The position numbers and the translations under genes are program-made. The notes below the pieces were generated by a model. That model saw only the letters and a program-made list of their open reading frames with translations, searched no databases and was not told the DNA's origin. Source: Bacteroidota bacterium (lineage in GTDB: Bacteria; Bacteroidota; Bacteroidia; Chitinophagales; Saprospiraceae). Taken from it: DNA of 64,000 bases. Positions within the stretch are counted from its first letter, which is position 1. Each line of letters starts with the position of its first letter. The DNA is taken from the NCBI GenBank assembly GCA_030147525.1, contig JASBVF010000014.1:1-64000 (forward strand), given 5' to 3'. Shown here one piece after another: positions 35,901 to 43,668 of this stretch.

Positions 35901-38786
35901 GACAACCCCGGAGCAACGCTGGGCAACATCATTGACGTCAGTAATATGCCCGGGTTTCCAACGCCGGCTGGTGTTGCTCTTGGGCAGACTGTCTACGTTT
36001 CGGCGGTAGCAGGAAATGACGATGGTAACGGAAATGTGGACCTGAACGACCCGTGCCTTTCCGTATCCCAGGGAGTGCCGGTATCATTTTACAGGCCAAC
36101 GCTGGATATCGGCAATGGCGGGACGATCTGTGAGAATGATTGTTTTGACATCCCGTTACAATTCACCGGAACTCCTACGTATTACATTGATTATCAAATT
36201 ACTGCAAACGGAACCACCAACTTGTTCGCCGACAACCTGAGCAATGGCTCAATGCTGACGGTTTGCCCGGCTGATTATAATTTTTCAAGTGGGACTATCG
36301 TGGTGGAGATTTTAGATATGTTCGATGGAAATTCCTGTTTCACTCTTCCTGGTACGCTTCCTTCTCTCGATATTAATGTTTCACCTGAGCCTGCCGTCAC
36401 CCTCTCCCCCACCCTCTGTCCCGGCGAGTCCATCGTCGTGAACGGAACGCAGTATGACCAGGCAAACCCTTCCGGATCGGAGGTTTTCATCAGTGGCAGC
36501 TCACTGGGCTGTGACTCAACGGTAAACGTCAATCTTTCGTTTTACCCCGATGCAACGTTTAACCTGAACCAAACCCTCTGCACCGGCAGCAGCATCACTG
36601 TGAACGGAACGGTGTACAACGCCAATAATCCGACAGGTACGGAAATTTTACAAAACGCCAGCGCAAACGGCTGTGATTCAACGGTTTTTATCAACCTGAC
36701 CTTCAACTCGGCTGTGACGAACAACATCGTTCAGACGCTTTGCCCCAGCGGCAGCATCACCGTCAACGGCACCGTGTACAATCAGTCTAACCCGACCGGA
36801 ATGCAGACCTTCCCCGGCGGAAGTTACCTCGGTTGTGATTCGATCGTCAACGTGAATTTGAGTTTTTGGCCTGCGGCCAATTTCAACCTGATGCAAACGC
36901 TCTGCACCGGCAGCAGCATCACCGTCAATGGAACCGTGTACAACCAATCGAACCCGACGGGCACGGAAGTGCTGCCAGGCGCCAGCGTGAACGGCTGCGA
37001 CTCGACCATTTTTGTGAACCTGACCTTCAACTCGGCGGTGACGAACAACATCGTCCAAACGCTTTGCCCCGGCGGCAGCATCACGGTCAACGGAACGGTG
37101 TACAACCAATCCAATCCAACCGGATCGCAGACCTTCCCCGGCGGCAGCTACCTCGGTTGTGATTCGATCGTCAACGTGAATTTGAGTTTTTGGCCTGCGG
37201 CCAATTTCAACCTGACGCAAACGCTCTGCACCGGCAGCAGCATCACCGTCAACGGAACCGTGTACAACCAATCGAACCCGACGGGTACGGAAGTGCTGCC
37301 GGGCGCCAGCGTGAACAGCTGCGATTCAACCATTTTTGTGAACCTGACCTTCAACTCGGCAGTGACCAATAATTTGACCCAAACCCTCTGTCCCGGCGGA
37401 TCCGTGACCGTGAACGGAACGGTTTTCAACCAAAGCAACCCGGTTGGCTCGGTGACGATTCCGAACGGCAGCTACCTTGGCTGCGATTCCATCGTGAATG
37501 TGAACCTGAGTTTTTGGCCTGCGGCAACATTTAACCTGAATCAAACTTTCTGCACCGGAGGCAGCGTCACCGTGAACGGGACGGTGTACGACGAAACCAA
37601 CCCAAGCGGCACGGAAATTTTACCCAATGCCAGCGTAAACGGTTGTGATTCAACGGTTTTTGTCAATCTGACTTTCGGGACTGTGGTGGTGGATCTCACG
37701 CCTGTGCTTTGCCCCGGAGAGTCAATTTTCATCAACGGAACGCTTTATTTTCTGGGCAACCCGACAGGTACGGAGGTTTTTACGAACGGAAGCTACCTCG
37801 GCTGCGACTCGACGGTGAATGTCAGTTTGTCTTACTTCCCGGAGGCGGTAGGGTATTTTGAAACGACCTTGCAGCCCGGCGAATCCATCACGGTGAACGG
37901 CACCGTGTACGACCAGTCGAATCCAGCGGGAGTGGAAATCATTGCCAACGGCAGTTACACCGGCTGCGACTCGACCATTTTCGTCACGCTGACTTTCGAA
38001 GGTACGCTAACAGCGAGCGCTGATCTCGTGGCGCCCACCTGCAAAAACGACAGTGATGGCTCGGCAGCAATCAACAGCATCTCCGGTGGCACGCCACCAT
38101 ACGCTCTGTCACTCGACGGGGGTAACTCCATGCAGGTGACGGTTTTCCCATTTATTTTTGAAAACCTTGAGGCCGGTTTTCACCAGCTGACTATTCAGGA
38201 TGCGGATGGTAACGTTACGGTTCAGCAATTGCTCATCCCGGAGCCGCCGGAATTACTGCTTGACCTGGGCGAAGACCTGACGATTTCGCTGGGTGAAAGC
38301 ACGCTGGTATCGGCCAATGCCTCGTTTCCGGTGGCTGCCTGGCTATGGTCGCCGGCTGATTACCTCGATTGCACGGATTGTGGAAGCCCTACCGTCGTGG
38401 CTCCGGCGGGAGATATTACTTACACCCTGACGGCCACCAGTGCGCAGGGTTGCTCCGTAACTGACGAGGTGACAGTTTTTGTAAAAAAGTCACGGAAAAT
38501 ATTCGTCCCGAATGCCTTCAGCCCCAACGGCGACGGCTTCAACGACTACCTGACGGTGTTCGCCGGGCCGCAAGTTTTAACCATAAAATCCTTCCTGCTT
38601 TTTGACCGGTGGGGCAATAATCTTTTCGAATATTACAACCTGCCGCCAAACGATGTTGCCCGTGGATGGGACGGGAATTACAGAGGCAAAAAAATGGATG
38701 TGGGCGTTTACGTCTGGTTCGCTGAAGTGGAATTTTTGGATGGCAAGGTAATTATTTTCAAAGGCGACGTGACGTTGGTGCGGTAG
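32949..38786 (+). CDS. Giant T9SS type B surface protein with two repeat arrays
   Basis: This is a 1945-aa secreted protein. The signal helix (ILFAALAVWLVSAPAFAQ) follows an unusually long N-terminal stretch of about 45 residues, so the true start may be internal. A jelly-roll-like domain (about 70-260) precedes seven Ig-like repeats of about 75 residues (GTWSGQGVSGNNFNP type). Ten Cys-paired repeats of about 54 residues follow (LCTGSSITVNGTVYNQ to GCDST). The last 90 residues are the type B sorting domain (VPNAFSPNGDGFNDYLTVF, FDRWGNNLFE). It is expected to form a long surface stalk or adhesin. There is no catalytic signature. Confidence 0.9.
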   Translation: MMAFKPTCMSATRLQNRKLSFLRTFLRFLFLIKNKAETAVPAASGAGFLFIKILFAALAVWLVSAPAFAQIWTEDFNSYANGTTQAAPKWTTNATDCDDGGNLNLGPGASQWGVWGGVFTVNDIEGAPCCPAGGGGNDNSWLSQIIDISNACDVSISMFTYADGSLECDNPGSPLFGCTGNSPPDNSHDQIVAEYSLDGGPFQQFGYVCANNGLGFLTVNGLTGNTLQIRFFAANKANAEFYYIDDIVVSGSAGITPTFSPIGPLCENAGPVSLPTTSTNGITGAWSGQGVSGNSFNPAGLGGSTATITFTPNPGQCASPSTINITVNQVTTPTLTPIGPFCTTDPAVTLQTNQNGINGTWSGQGVSGNNFNPAAAGGNVTITFTPTAGQCAAPANLSVTVGQTPTANSTTLTECGAGGVATFNLTANNNLINNIPGNTVGWFLDAGGNFPIPTPSSYTASNGAIVYAIVVSSGNCVSTPAAVLINVTPPTAPVITGIPANLCQNAAAINLPTTQSGINGLWSGPGVSNNMFNPSGQSGNTTLTFTPVPGQCAATATFDILVNVPSPPAISGVPSQICQSAAPVALPTTQGGVTGTWSGPGVINNNFDPTGQSGLAALTFTPSPGQCATNATFQVNVNEVVTPNITGIPAAFCETSQPFALPTTQNGYAGNWSGPGVSSNSFDPAGQSGSVALVFTPNNTNCVNSASITVTVNTPATPQLGTVTLCQTASPYNLSNLADPNYPAGTWTGPGVSGGNFNPAGQSGAVTLTFTPTAACTNATTTTITVNAPAAPQLSQADICQNASPLDLTTLADPNYPNGTWTGAGVSGNNFNPANQSGTVTLTFTPSAACTQAATTPVTVNTAPGFSNLQEDCDPATQTFTVSFTITGGDPASYTVNGNPVSGNTFTSGPLPSGTNYSFEIDDANGCGPVVVSGSANCACTTNAGTMNFSGAPYVFCSSFTNFSVPFSGGEILDGDDILQFVLHDNPGATLGNIIDVSNMPGFPTPAGVALGQTVYVSAVAGNDDGNGNVDLNDPCLSVSQGVPVSFYRPTLDIGNGGTICENDCFDIPLQFTGTPTYYIDYQITANGTTNLFADNLSNGSMLTVCPADYNFSSGTIVVEILDMFDGNSCFTLPGTLPSLDINVSPEPAVTLSPTLCPGESIVVNGTQYDQANPSGSEVFISGSSLGCDSTVNVNLSFYPDATFNLNQTLCTGSSITVNGTVYNANNPTGTEILQNASANGCDSTVFINLTFNSAVTNNIVQTLCPSGSITVNGTVYNQSNPTGMQTFPGGSYLGCDSIVNVNLSFWPAANFNLMQTLCTGSSITVNGTVYNQSNPTGTEVLPGASVNGCDSTIFVNLTFNSAVTNNIVQTLCPGGSITVNGTVYNQSNPTGSQTFPGGSYLGCDSIVNVNLSFWPAANFNLTQTLCTGSSITVNGTVYNQSNPTGTEVLPGASVNSCDSTIFVNLTFNSAVTNNLTQTLCPGGSVTVNGTVFNQSNPVGSVTIPNGSYLGCDSIVNVNLSFWPAATFNLNQTFCTGGSVTVNGTVYDETNPSGTEILPNASVNGCDSTVFVNLTFGTVVVDLTPVLCPGESIFINGTLYFLGNPTGTEVFTNGSYLGCDSTVNVSLSYFPEAVGYFETTLQPGESITVNGTVYDQSNPAGVEIIANGSYTGCDSTIFVTLTFEGTLTASADLVAPTCKNDSDGSAAINSISGGTPPYALSLDGGNSMQVTVFPFIFENLEAGFHQLTIQDADGNVTVQQLLIPEPPELLLDLGEDLTISLGESTLVSANASFPVAAWLWSPADYLDCTDCGSPTVVAPAGDITYTLTATSAQGCSVTDEVTVFVKKSRKIFVPNAFSPNGDGFNDYLTVFAGPQVLTIKSFLLFDRWGNNLFEYYNLPPNDVARGWDGNYRGKKMDVGVYVWFAEVEFLDGKVIIFKGDVTLVR
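33720..35545 (+). repeat. Seven ~75-residue Ig-like repeats
   Basis: Within the 1945-aa protein, units share an opening cysteine, a PTTQxG segment, the core W(S/T)GPGVS..NFxP and TLTFTP, and a second cysteine. Seven are clear and one divergent unit interrupts them at about 34170-34410. Two later copies replace PTTQ by LADPNYP. The unit length is about 222-230 bp. Confidence 0.8.
36405..38005 (+). repeat. Ten ~54-residue Cys-paired repeats in alternating A/B order
   Basis: Units of about 162 bp each encode LC(P/T)G..ITVNGTVY.QSNP and end GCDST.FVNLTF or GCDSIVNVNLSF. They alternate between two types and so form a higher-order 108-residue dimer. The dimers starting near 36850 and 37174 are almost identical in DNA, 324 bp apart. 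The tenth unit has lost the first cysteine (TLQPGES). Confidence 0.85.
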
Positions 38787-38867
38787 GCAGTGGACGACTT
38801 ACGGTGGATGGTGGACGAGGCACGCTCTATCATCCGCTGTAAACCTTGTGCCGTAAACCGTCACCGT

Positions 38868-39287
38868 CTACCGCGAGCTGTCCACCGTTTTAATTATGAC
38901 CACCCCGTTGTTGCCCCGCATGCCAAACTGAGCGCTGCCTTCGTTGGCATTGAGTACCCGCACAGATTTTACGTTTTCAACCTGCACCAACCGGGATGCT
39001 TCTGCGTAGCTGCTGGCGTAGGTGTTTCTGTCAATCACAAAAAGCGGCTCGAAATTGCCGGAGATGGTATCGGCGCTGCGGATGTACACCACCAGATTGT
39101 CGCCGCTGCCTGTAACCCTGATTTTGGGATCACGACGGAGATAGTCAGCGAGGGTTTGGTAAGCGTAGGCGGTGTTGCCTTTGGCTGTTTTGACGCCGGT
39201 TTCGCCTCCTGCTTTTTTGGACTGATTGCAACTGCCGAGGGAAAAGAGCATGAAAAAGCTGAAAAAAAGTACGTGCGAAAGTTTCAT
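38868..39287 (-). CDS. Stand-alone TonB-plug-like lipoprotein
   Basis: The 139-aa product, started at MKLSHVLFFSFFMLFSLGSC, is a lipoprotein. Its mature part (about residues 45-138) resembles the plug domain of TonB-dependent receptors, including LFVIDRNTY and the closing FGMRGNNGVVIIKT. There is no barrel domain. Such short plug-only lipoproteins occur in Bacteroidota without an established function. It ends 82 bases past the convergent giant T9SS gene, with no recognisable terminator between. Confidence 0.75.
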   Translation of the reverse strand: MKLSHVLFFSFFMLFSLGSCNQSKKAGGETGVKTAKGNTAYAYQTLADYLRRDPKIRVTGSGDNLVVYIRSADTISGNFEPLFVIDRNTYASSYAEASRLVQVENVKSVRVLNANEGSAQFGMRGNNGVVIIKTVDSSR

Positions 39288-39377
39288 GATGATCGGATTA
39301 AAGTTGAGTGATTTCCTGAAATGGAAAGTTAGAAAAATCATGCTGCGATCACGCTGACTTTCGACAACCGGCCAGTT

Positions 39378-40601
39378 TCAGCCTCGAAACACCGGTTTTG
39401 TGACGACGCCATTTTCGGTACGGATGGTCAGGTGATACACGCCGGACGGCAAATCGGGTAACTCCAACCGAAGGGAGCCGAAAACTGGCGAGTGATCGAA
39501 CGACCAACTTTTCAACGTTTTCCCGGTCAAATCTGACAGGTTGAGCTCCATTTTATTATTCACCATTTTCTGAAAATCGAGCAGCAGATAATCCTGAAAC
39601 GGGTTGGGTGAAACCTTCAGCAGGTCATCCGGCAGAACCTCGGTCGCTGCATTCGGGTTTTGCATCCACTGCCCGATGCTGAAGGAGAGCAATTTTTGCG
39701 GAAGCGAAGAAAACCGCTCGGAACAAATGTAGCCGTAGCGGTCATTCCGGAAAACAATGCCTTCCGGCTGGCTCACGAAAAGTGCGCTGCCCATCGAGAT
39801 TTTACGTTTGTTTCCACCAAAAAAATCACTGCCGGCAAAATCAAACAGCAGCCAGAGGAAGGTTTCGCTCGTACTGACATTGTAGCCGAGCAGCACGGCA
39901 GTACCATCGTCCGAAATATCAGCGGCGGTGATTTGACCCTGCACGGCCAGGCTGTCACGGAGCTGGGCAACATGCGTGCCGGGTGTGGCAGGCAAAACGT
40001 AGTGCCGGGTTTTGAAATCGAGCCAGTTTTTTGAAAAAAGATGGAGCGAATCGTTCCAGAAGAAAAAAGCTTCGCAATCGAAGTTGTTGGCGTTGGGAGC
40101 CGGGGTGAAATTCGTCTGGTCGCTGAACGAAAAATAGATGAGTTCAGGCGAAGAAGCACCGGCGAGGAGATTGGATTTTTTCAGGCGGATGATTTTCAGG
40201 TCAGTGCGGTTACCGGAGTTATTTCCGAAATCACCAACGTAAAGGTATTCGTCGTTTTCAGCGAGATCCTCCCAGTCTACGTTGTTCGTACCGGGCAAGG
40301 TTAAGGTTTGCTGCAGTGCTCCGGTGAGCGTATCGATCACGTAGAGCTGATCCATGCCGCCGCCGTCCTCATGCGTCCAAAGGCGGCCTCCGAAAAAAGC
40401 GAGACCGGAGCATTCGTCCAGTGCAGGCGGCAATTCGGCAATTTGCTGGGGAGTGAAGGAGGTTGACGGATAGGTGCAGGAACCGTCATTCTCCGTGGCC
40501 ATGGCATTAAAATTGAGAGCCTGGGGATCCGTGCAGCCGGACTGAGCCGAAAGTTTGGCCACAGCAAAACAGCTCAGCAAAAAAAAGAGAAGAATACGCA
40601 T
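39378..40601 (-). CDS. Secreted beta-propeller-like protein with T9SS type A domain
   Basis: This 407-aa protein begins with a signal peptide (ILLFFLLSCFAVAKLSAQ) and a short calcium-binding-like segment, DPQALNFNAMATENDGSC, as found in TSP3-type repeats. Repeated beta strands follow (WTHEDGGGMDQLYVIDTLTG, YLYVGDFGNNSGNRTD), suggesting a propeller. The C-terminal 80 residues are a type A sorting domain (VSPNPFQDYLLLDF, SGVYHLTIRTENG). It is predicted to be secreted by the type IX system. No catalytic motif is visible. The upstream ATG at 40667 is rejected because it would bury the signal peptide. Confidence 0.85.
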   Translation of the reverse strand: MRILLFFLLSCFAVAKLSAQSGCTDPQALNFNAMATENDGSCTYPSTSFTPQQIAELPPALDECSGLAFFGGRLWTHEDGGGMDQLYVIDTLTGALQQTLTLPGTNNVDWEDLAENDEYLYVGDFGNNSGNRTDLKIIRLKKSNLLAGASSPELIYFSFSDQTNFTPAPNANNFDCEAFFFWNDSLHLFSKNWLDFKTRHYVLPATPGTHVAQLRDSLAVQGQITAADISDDGTAVLLGYNVSTSETFLWLLFDFAGSDFFGGNKRKISMGSALFVSQPEGIVFRNDRYGYICSERFSSLPQKLLSFSIGQWMQNPNAATEVLPDDLLKVSPNPFQDYLLLDFQKMVNNKMELNLSDLTGKTLKSWSFDHSPVFGSLRLELPDLPSGVYHLTIRTENGVVTKPVFRG

Positions 40602-40896
40602 TTGTAGGATTTTGGATGAAAATTTAACGCAAATCCATCCGGCAAAAGGCGGCCGAACCGGATTCAAATAAAATCAGAGATGATTTTTGGCAAGAATCAG
40701 GCAAATTTTATCGTAACAAAAATCAAAAGTGGCAATTTTCCTAATTTCGCCGCCTTTGGGTATTTTTTTTTGACCATAAAGCAACCCATTCGACGACAGG
40801 GAACCCTTTCAGGCAAACTATTTGATCAAAGTAAATTTTGAATAACCAAAGTACCTGATTTTACCCTTCCGAATCAACTAAGTACAGCGACACAAA

Positions 40897-41922
40897 TTGA
40901 AGCAATTTTCAAGTCTGATCATAGTCCTTCTACTTGCAGCGGTCGTTTTCGCTCCCGTTGACGTGCCTTTCACCATCGAAAGCGTAGCGAAAGCCATGCC
41001 TGTGCGACAGTGGATTTTAATAAAAAACACCGACGGATCGTTGACGGCCTCCCTCCACGACCACCTGTCCGGGGCGTTTAACCATGCAGAAGCATTCCAA
41101 TTCGACCGGGGCGACCTGGTAGAAATGTCTTTCAGTAATGGCCTGGTAAAGGAAGGTGAGCCCGTAGTAACGATCACTTCCAACCGGCTGGACGAGCAAC
41201 TGGTTCGTTTAAAAAATCAACTCGCCATTGAGCAAGCCAACTTCAATGTGGTTTCGACGGGTGAAAAACCGGAGTTGCGCAGCAGGCTTTTGGAAGAAAT
41301 CAACCTTGCAAAAGCCGACCTGAAGCTGCGAAAAAAACTGTACGACCGGGCAAAACTTTCGTACGATGAGGGGCTGGTAGCTTTGCAGGATCTGGAAATT
41401 GCGGAAAATGCCCTCAACGAATCCCTCGCACGGGTCCGGGTCGCTGAGGAAGCCCTCGAAGTGGGCGTTACCGGTGAAAAACCGGAAACCCGAACCCTGA
41501 TCGCCTCCCGCATCGAGTCCCTGAAAAGGGAAATCAGCTTTTTTGAAAACAAGCAAAATCAGTACATTATCTCCGCTCCGTTCGAGGGCCTGCTGCGGTC
41601 CGAAATGACCGTCGACGGCGACCGGCTGCTGCTTGAAGATACCAGCGCCACGGTGCTTTTTATTCCCGTCAGGCTGAAAGACAGCCCCTACATTCTGCCC
41701 GGCCAAACCATCGAACTGGCCTGGACGGAGCGGGAAAAGGCGTTTAGCTGCGAGGTGCTGGAGGTAGGGAGCAGGGTGGAGTTTCTGGACCGGGATCAGG
41801 TGGTGACCCTAAAGGCCATAACACAGGAGAAAAATCTGCCTTCGGGAATGCCCATCCGCTGTCGTATCCACTGTGACGACGTGCGGATAAAAAAATTTTT
41901 GGAAAGATCAATCCGTTGGTAA
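40897..41922 (+). CDS. HlyD-like periplasmic adaptor protein
   Basis: This 341-aa protein uses a TTG start that gives MKQFSSLIIVLLLAAVVFAPV, a membrane anchor or signal. A broken lipoyl-like half-motif (about 65-105), a long coiled-coil hairpin (about 110-205, with STGEKPELRSR and VTGEKPETRT) and a beta-barrel region after about 220 (IISAPFEGLLRSEMTVDGD) give the order of membrane-fusion proteins. No ABC or RND pump is nearby. Instead it heads an operon with the VTC-domain and DUF4956 genes, with 3 bases between this stop and the next start. It may link that complex to the envelope. Confidence 0.8.
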   Translation: MKQFSSLIIVLLLAAVVFAPVDVPFTIESVAKAMPVRQWILIKNTDGSLTASLHDHLSGAFNHAEAFQFDRGDLVEMSFSNGLVKEGEPVVTITSNRLDEQLVRLKNQLAIEQANFNVVSTGEKPELRSRLLEEINLAKADLKLRKKLYDRAKLSYDEGLVALQDLEIAENALNESLARVRVAEEALEVGVTGEKPETRTLIASRIESLKREISFFENKQNQYIISAPFEGLLRSEMTVDGDRLLLEDTSATVLFIPVRLKDSPYILPGQTIELAWTEREKAFSCEVLEVGSRVEFLDRDQVVTLKAITQEKNLPSGMPIRCRIHCDDVRIKKFLERSIRW

Positions 41923-41925
41923 TGT

Positions 41926-42846
41926 TTGAATAATATGCTCCGTTTCGAATACAAATATTTCGTACCGACCGGGCAACTGGATAAGCTCCGGGCCATGATA
42001 CAGCCGTTCATGGAGATGGACAAGCATGCCGAATCGAACGGAGGCGAGTACACGGTGCGGAGCATTTATTTCGACACGAAAGACCTGGAATGTTACTACC
42101 AGAAACTGGCTGGTGTAAAACGCCGGAACAAAGTCAGACTGCGGGGCTACAACAACGAAGAGGACGGAAACCTGGTTTTTTTTGAAATAAAAAAGAAGGT
42201 GGATGAGCCGCTCTTCAAAAACCGGGCGCCGCTTCAGTTCGAAGATGCAAAAAAAATACTGGCAGGAGAGGAACTGGACGGAGCAGTAGGCAGCACTAAA
42301 AAAATGACCAGAGAAGAAGCTGTCAACAACGCACGGCGGTTTTTATACCATATACACGCTCGCCAGATGCAACCGGTGGTAACCGTTATTTACGAGCGGG
42401 AGCCCTACCAGTCCATTCTGAAAGACCGGGCCAACGACTTCCGCATCACATTTGACAAAAACCTGCGGGCTGTGCCCTACCCTTCACTGGATGAGCTTTT
42501 TGAAGAAAAAATATCCTACGAAGTCGATCACCGGTATTTTATTCTTGAAATAAAATTCAACCGCTACATGCCAGCCTGGGCAAAGGCCATTGTCATGACG
42601 CTGGGGCTGAAAAAAGGCCCGGCTTCGAAATACGTCATGGCCCTGGAAGCCTGCCCGGAAATTTCGCCGGGCGTCAGGCACCAGATTTTAAGCAGCGGAC
42701 AGTTACCTTTGCCCAACTTTAAACTGGCAAAAATCCAAAATGGCCACCCTGCAAGTGATAAAAACCGCAGGGCGGTCAAAGGTAAAATTTCATCCGCTCA
42801 CGGCGGAAAACCCAATCAAACATGCTCGAAGAGTTCCAGCAAATAG
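41926..42846 (+). CDS. VTC-domain protein, putative polyphosphate polymerase
   Basis: The 306-aa product has the VTC/CYTH-type tunnel fold signature: RFEYKYFV at the start, TVRSIYFDT, RRNKVRLRGYN, FFEIKKKVD, VVTVIYERE and a late FILEIKF. These basic and acidic residues line the active site of VTC4-like enzymes, which make polyphosphate from nucleotide triphosphates. The TTG start at 41926 or the ATG at 41935 are both possible. The basic tail (after about 265) overlaps the next gene by 25 bp. Polyphosphate synthesis is inferred from the family. It has not been shown for this branch. Confidence 0.85.
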   Translation: MNNMLRFEYKYFVPTGQLDKLRAMIQPFMEMDKHAESNGGEYTVRSIYFDTKDLECYYQKLAGVKRRNKVRLRGYNNEEDGNLVFFEIKKKVDEPLFKNRAPLQFEDAKKILAGEELDGAVGSTKKMTREEAVNNARRFLYHIHARQMQPVVTVIYEREPYQSILKDRANDFRITFDKNLRAVPYPSLDELFEEKISYEVDHRYFILEIKFNRYMPAWAKAIVMTLGLKKGPASKYVMALEACPEISPGVRHQILSSGQLPLPNFKLAKIQNGHPASDKNRRAVKGKISSAHGGKPNQTCSKSSSK

Positions 42847-43511
42847 ACATATTCCGACCAACGATTTTCGACTTTGCAGCGAACCTGTTCGTAGCGCTGG
42901 GCTGCGGAATCATCATTGCGCTCGTCTACCGGTTTACCTACCGTGGCGCCAGTTATTCCACTTCATTTGTCAACTCCCTCGTGCTGCTCAGCCTCATCAC
43001 CGCCGTAGTCATTCTCGTGATCGGGAACAACCTGGCCCGTGCTTTTGGCCTGGTGGGCGCCATGTCGATCATTCGATTCCGGACGGCAGTGCGGGATGTG
43101 CAGGATATCGTTTTCATCTTTTTTGCACTTTCCATCGGAATGGCTGCGGGCGTGGGTCTCAACTCCGTTGCCATCATCGGCACTATTTTTATCTGCCTGA
43201 TTATCATTTTGTTAGACACGACCGGCTTCGGGCGACCCGCCCGGCTGAAACACCTGCTTCAGGTCTCCTACGACGGTTCGCCGGAGGCTGAGGCTGAGAT
43301 TTTAGTTATTTTGAAAAAATACTGCCGCCGTATCCGGCTGATGAACCTGAGACAACTCGCCGGTAGCAATGACGTCGAAGTATTTTACCATCTTGCCATC
43401 CGCAACAAGAAGAAACAGGAAGAATTCATCCGGACGCTCCGCACGATGGACGCAGTTTCTCAAGTCAATCTTTTCTTCGAGGAAGAAGACAATGGAATGC
43501 CTGCCAGCTAA
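42822..43511 (+). CDS. DUF4956 membrane protein
   Basis: The 229-aa protein has about four membrane helices (residues 18-140) with the family core FGLVGAMSIIRFRTAVRD, then a cytoplasmic C-terminal domain of about 80 residues. DUF4956 proteins are regularly encoded next to VTC-domain proteins, which is also the case here (25-bp overlap), so it is probably the membrane partner of the polymerase. Its exact biochemical function is unknown. Confidence 0.9.
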   Translation: MLEEFQQIDIFRPTIFDFAANLFVALGCGIIIALVYRFTYRGASYSTSFVNSLVLLSLITAVVILVIGNNLARAFGLVGAMSIIRFRTAVRDVQDIVFIFFALSIGMAAGVGLNSVAIIGTIFICLIIILLDTTGFGRPARLKHLLQVSYDGSPEAEAEILVILKKYCRRIRLMNLRQLAGSNDVEVFYHLAIRNKKKQEEFIRTLRTMDAVSQVNLFFEEEDNGMPAS

Positions 43512-43668
43512 CATTCACGGAGTTTTAGAAAAAATACCGGGAAAATCATTCAGCACAGTGCCTGTTCTCAAACGATGATGACAGACACACGACGATTTTT
43601 TCCTGCGCAAAACTTTCCTGATCTGCTAATTTTACGATCTGCTTTTCATCCTTAAATTTCTAACCATT

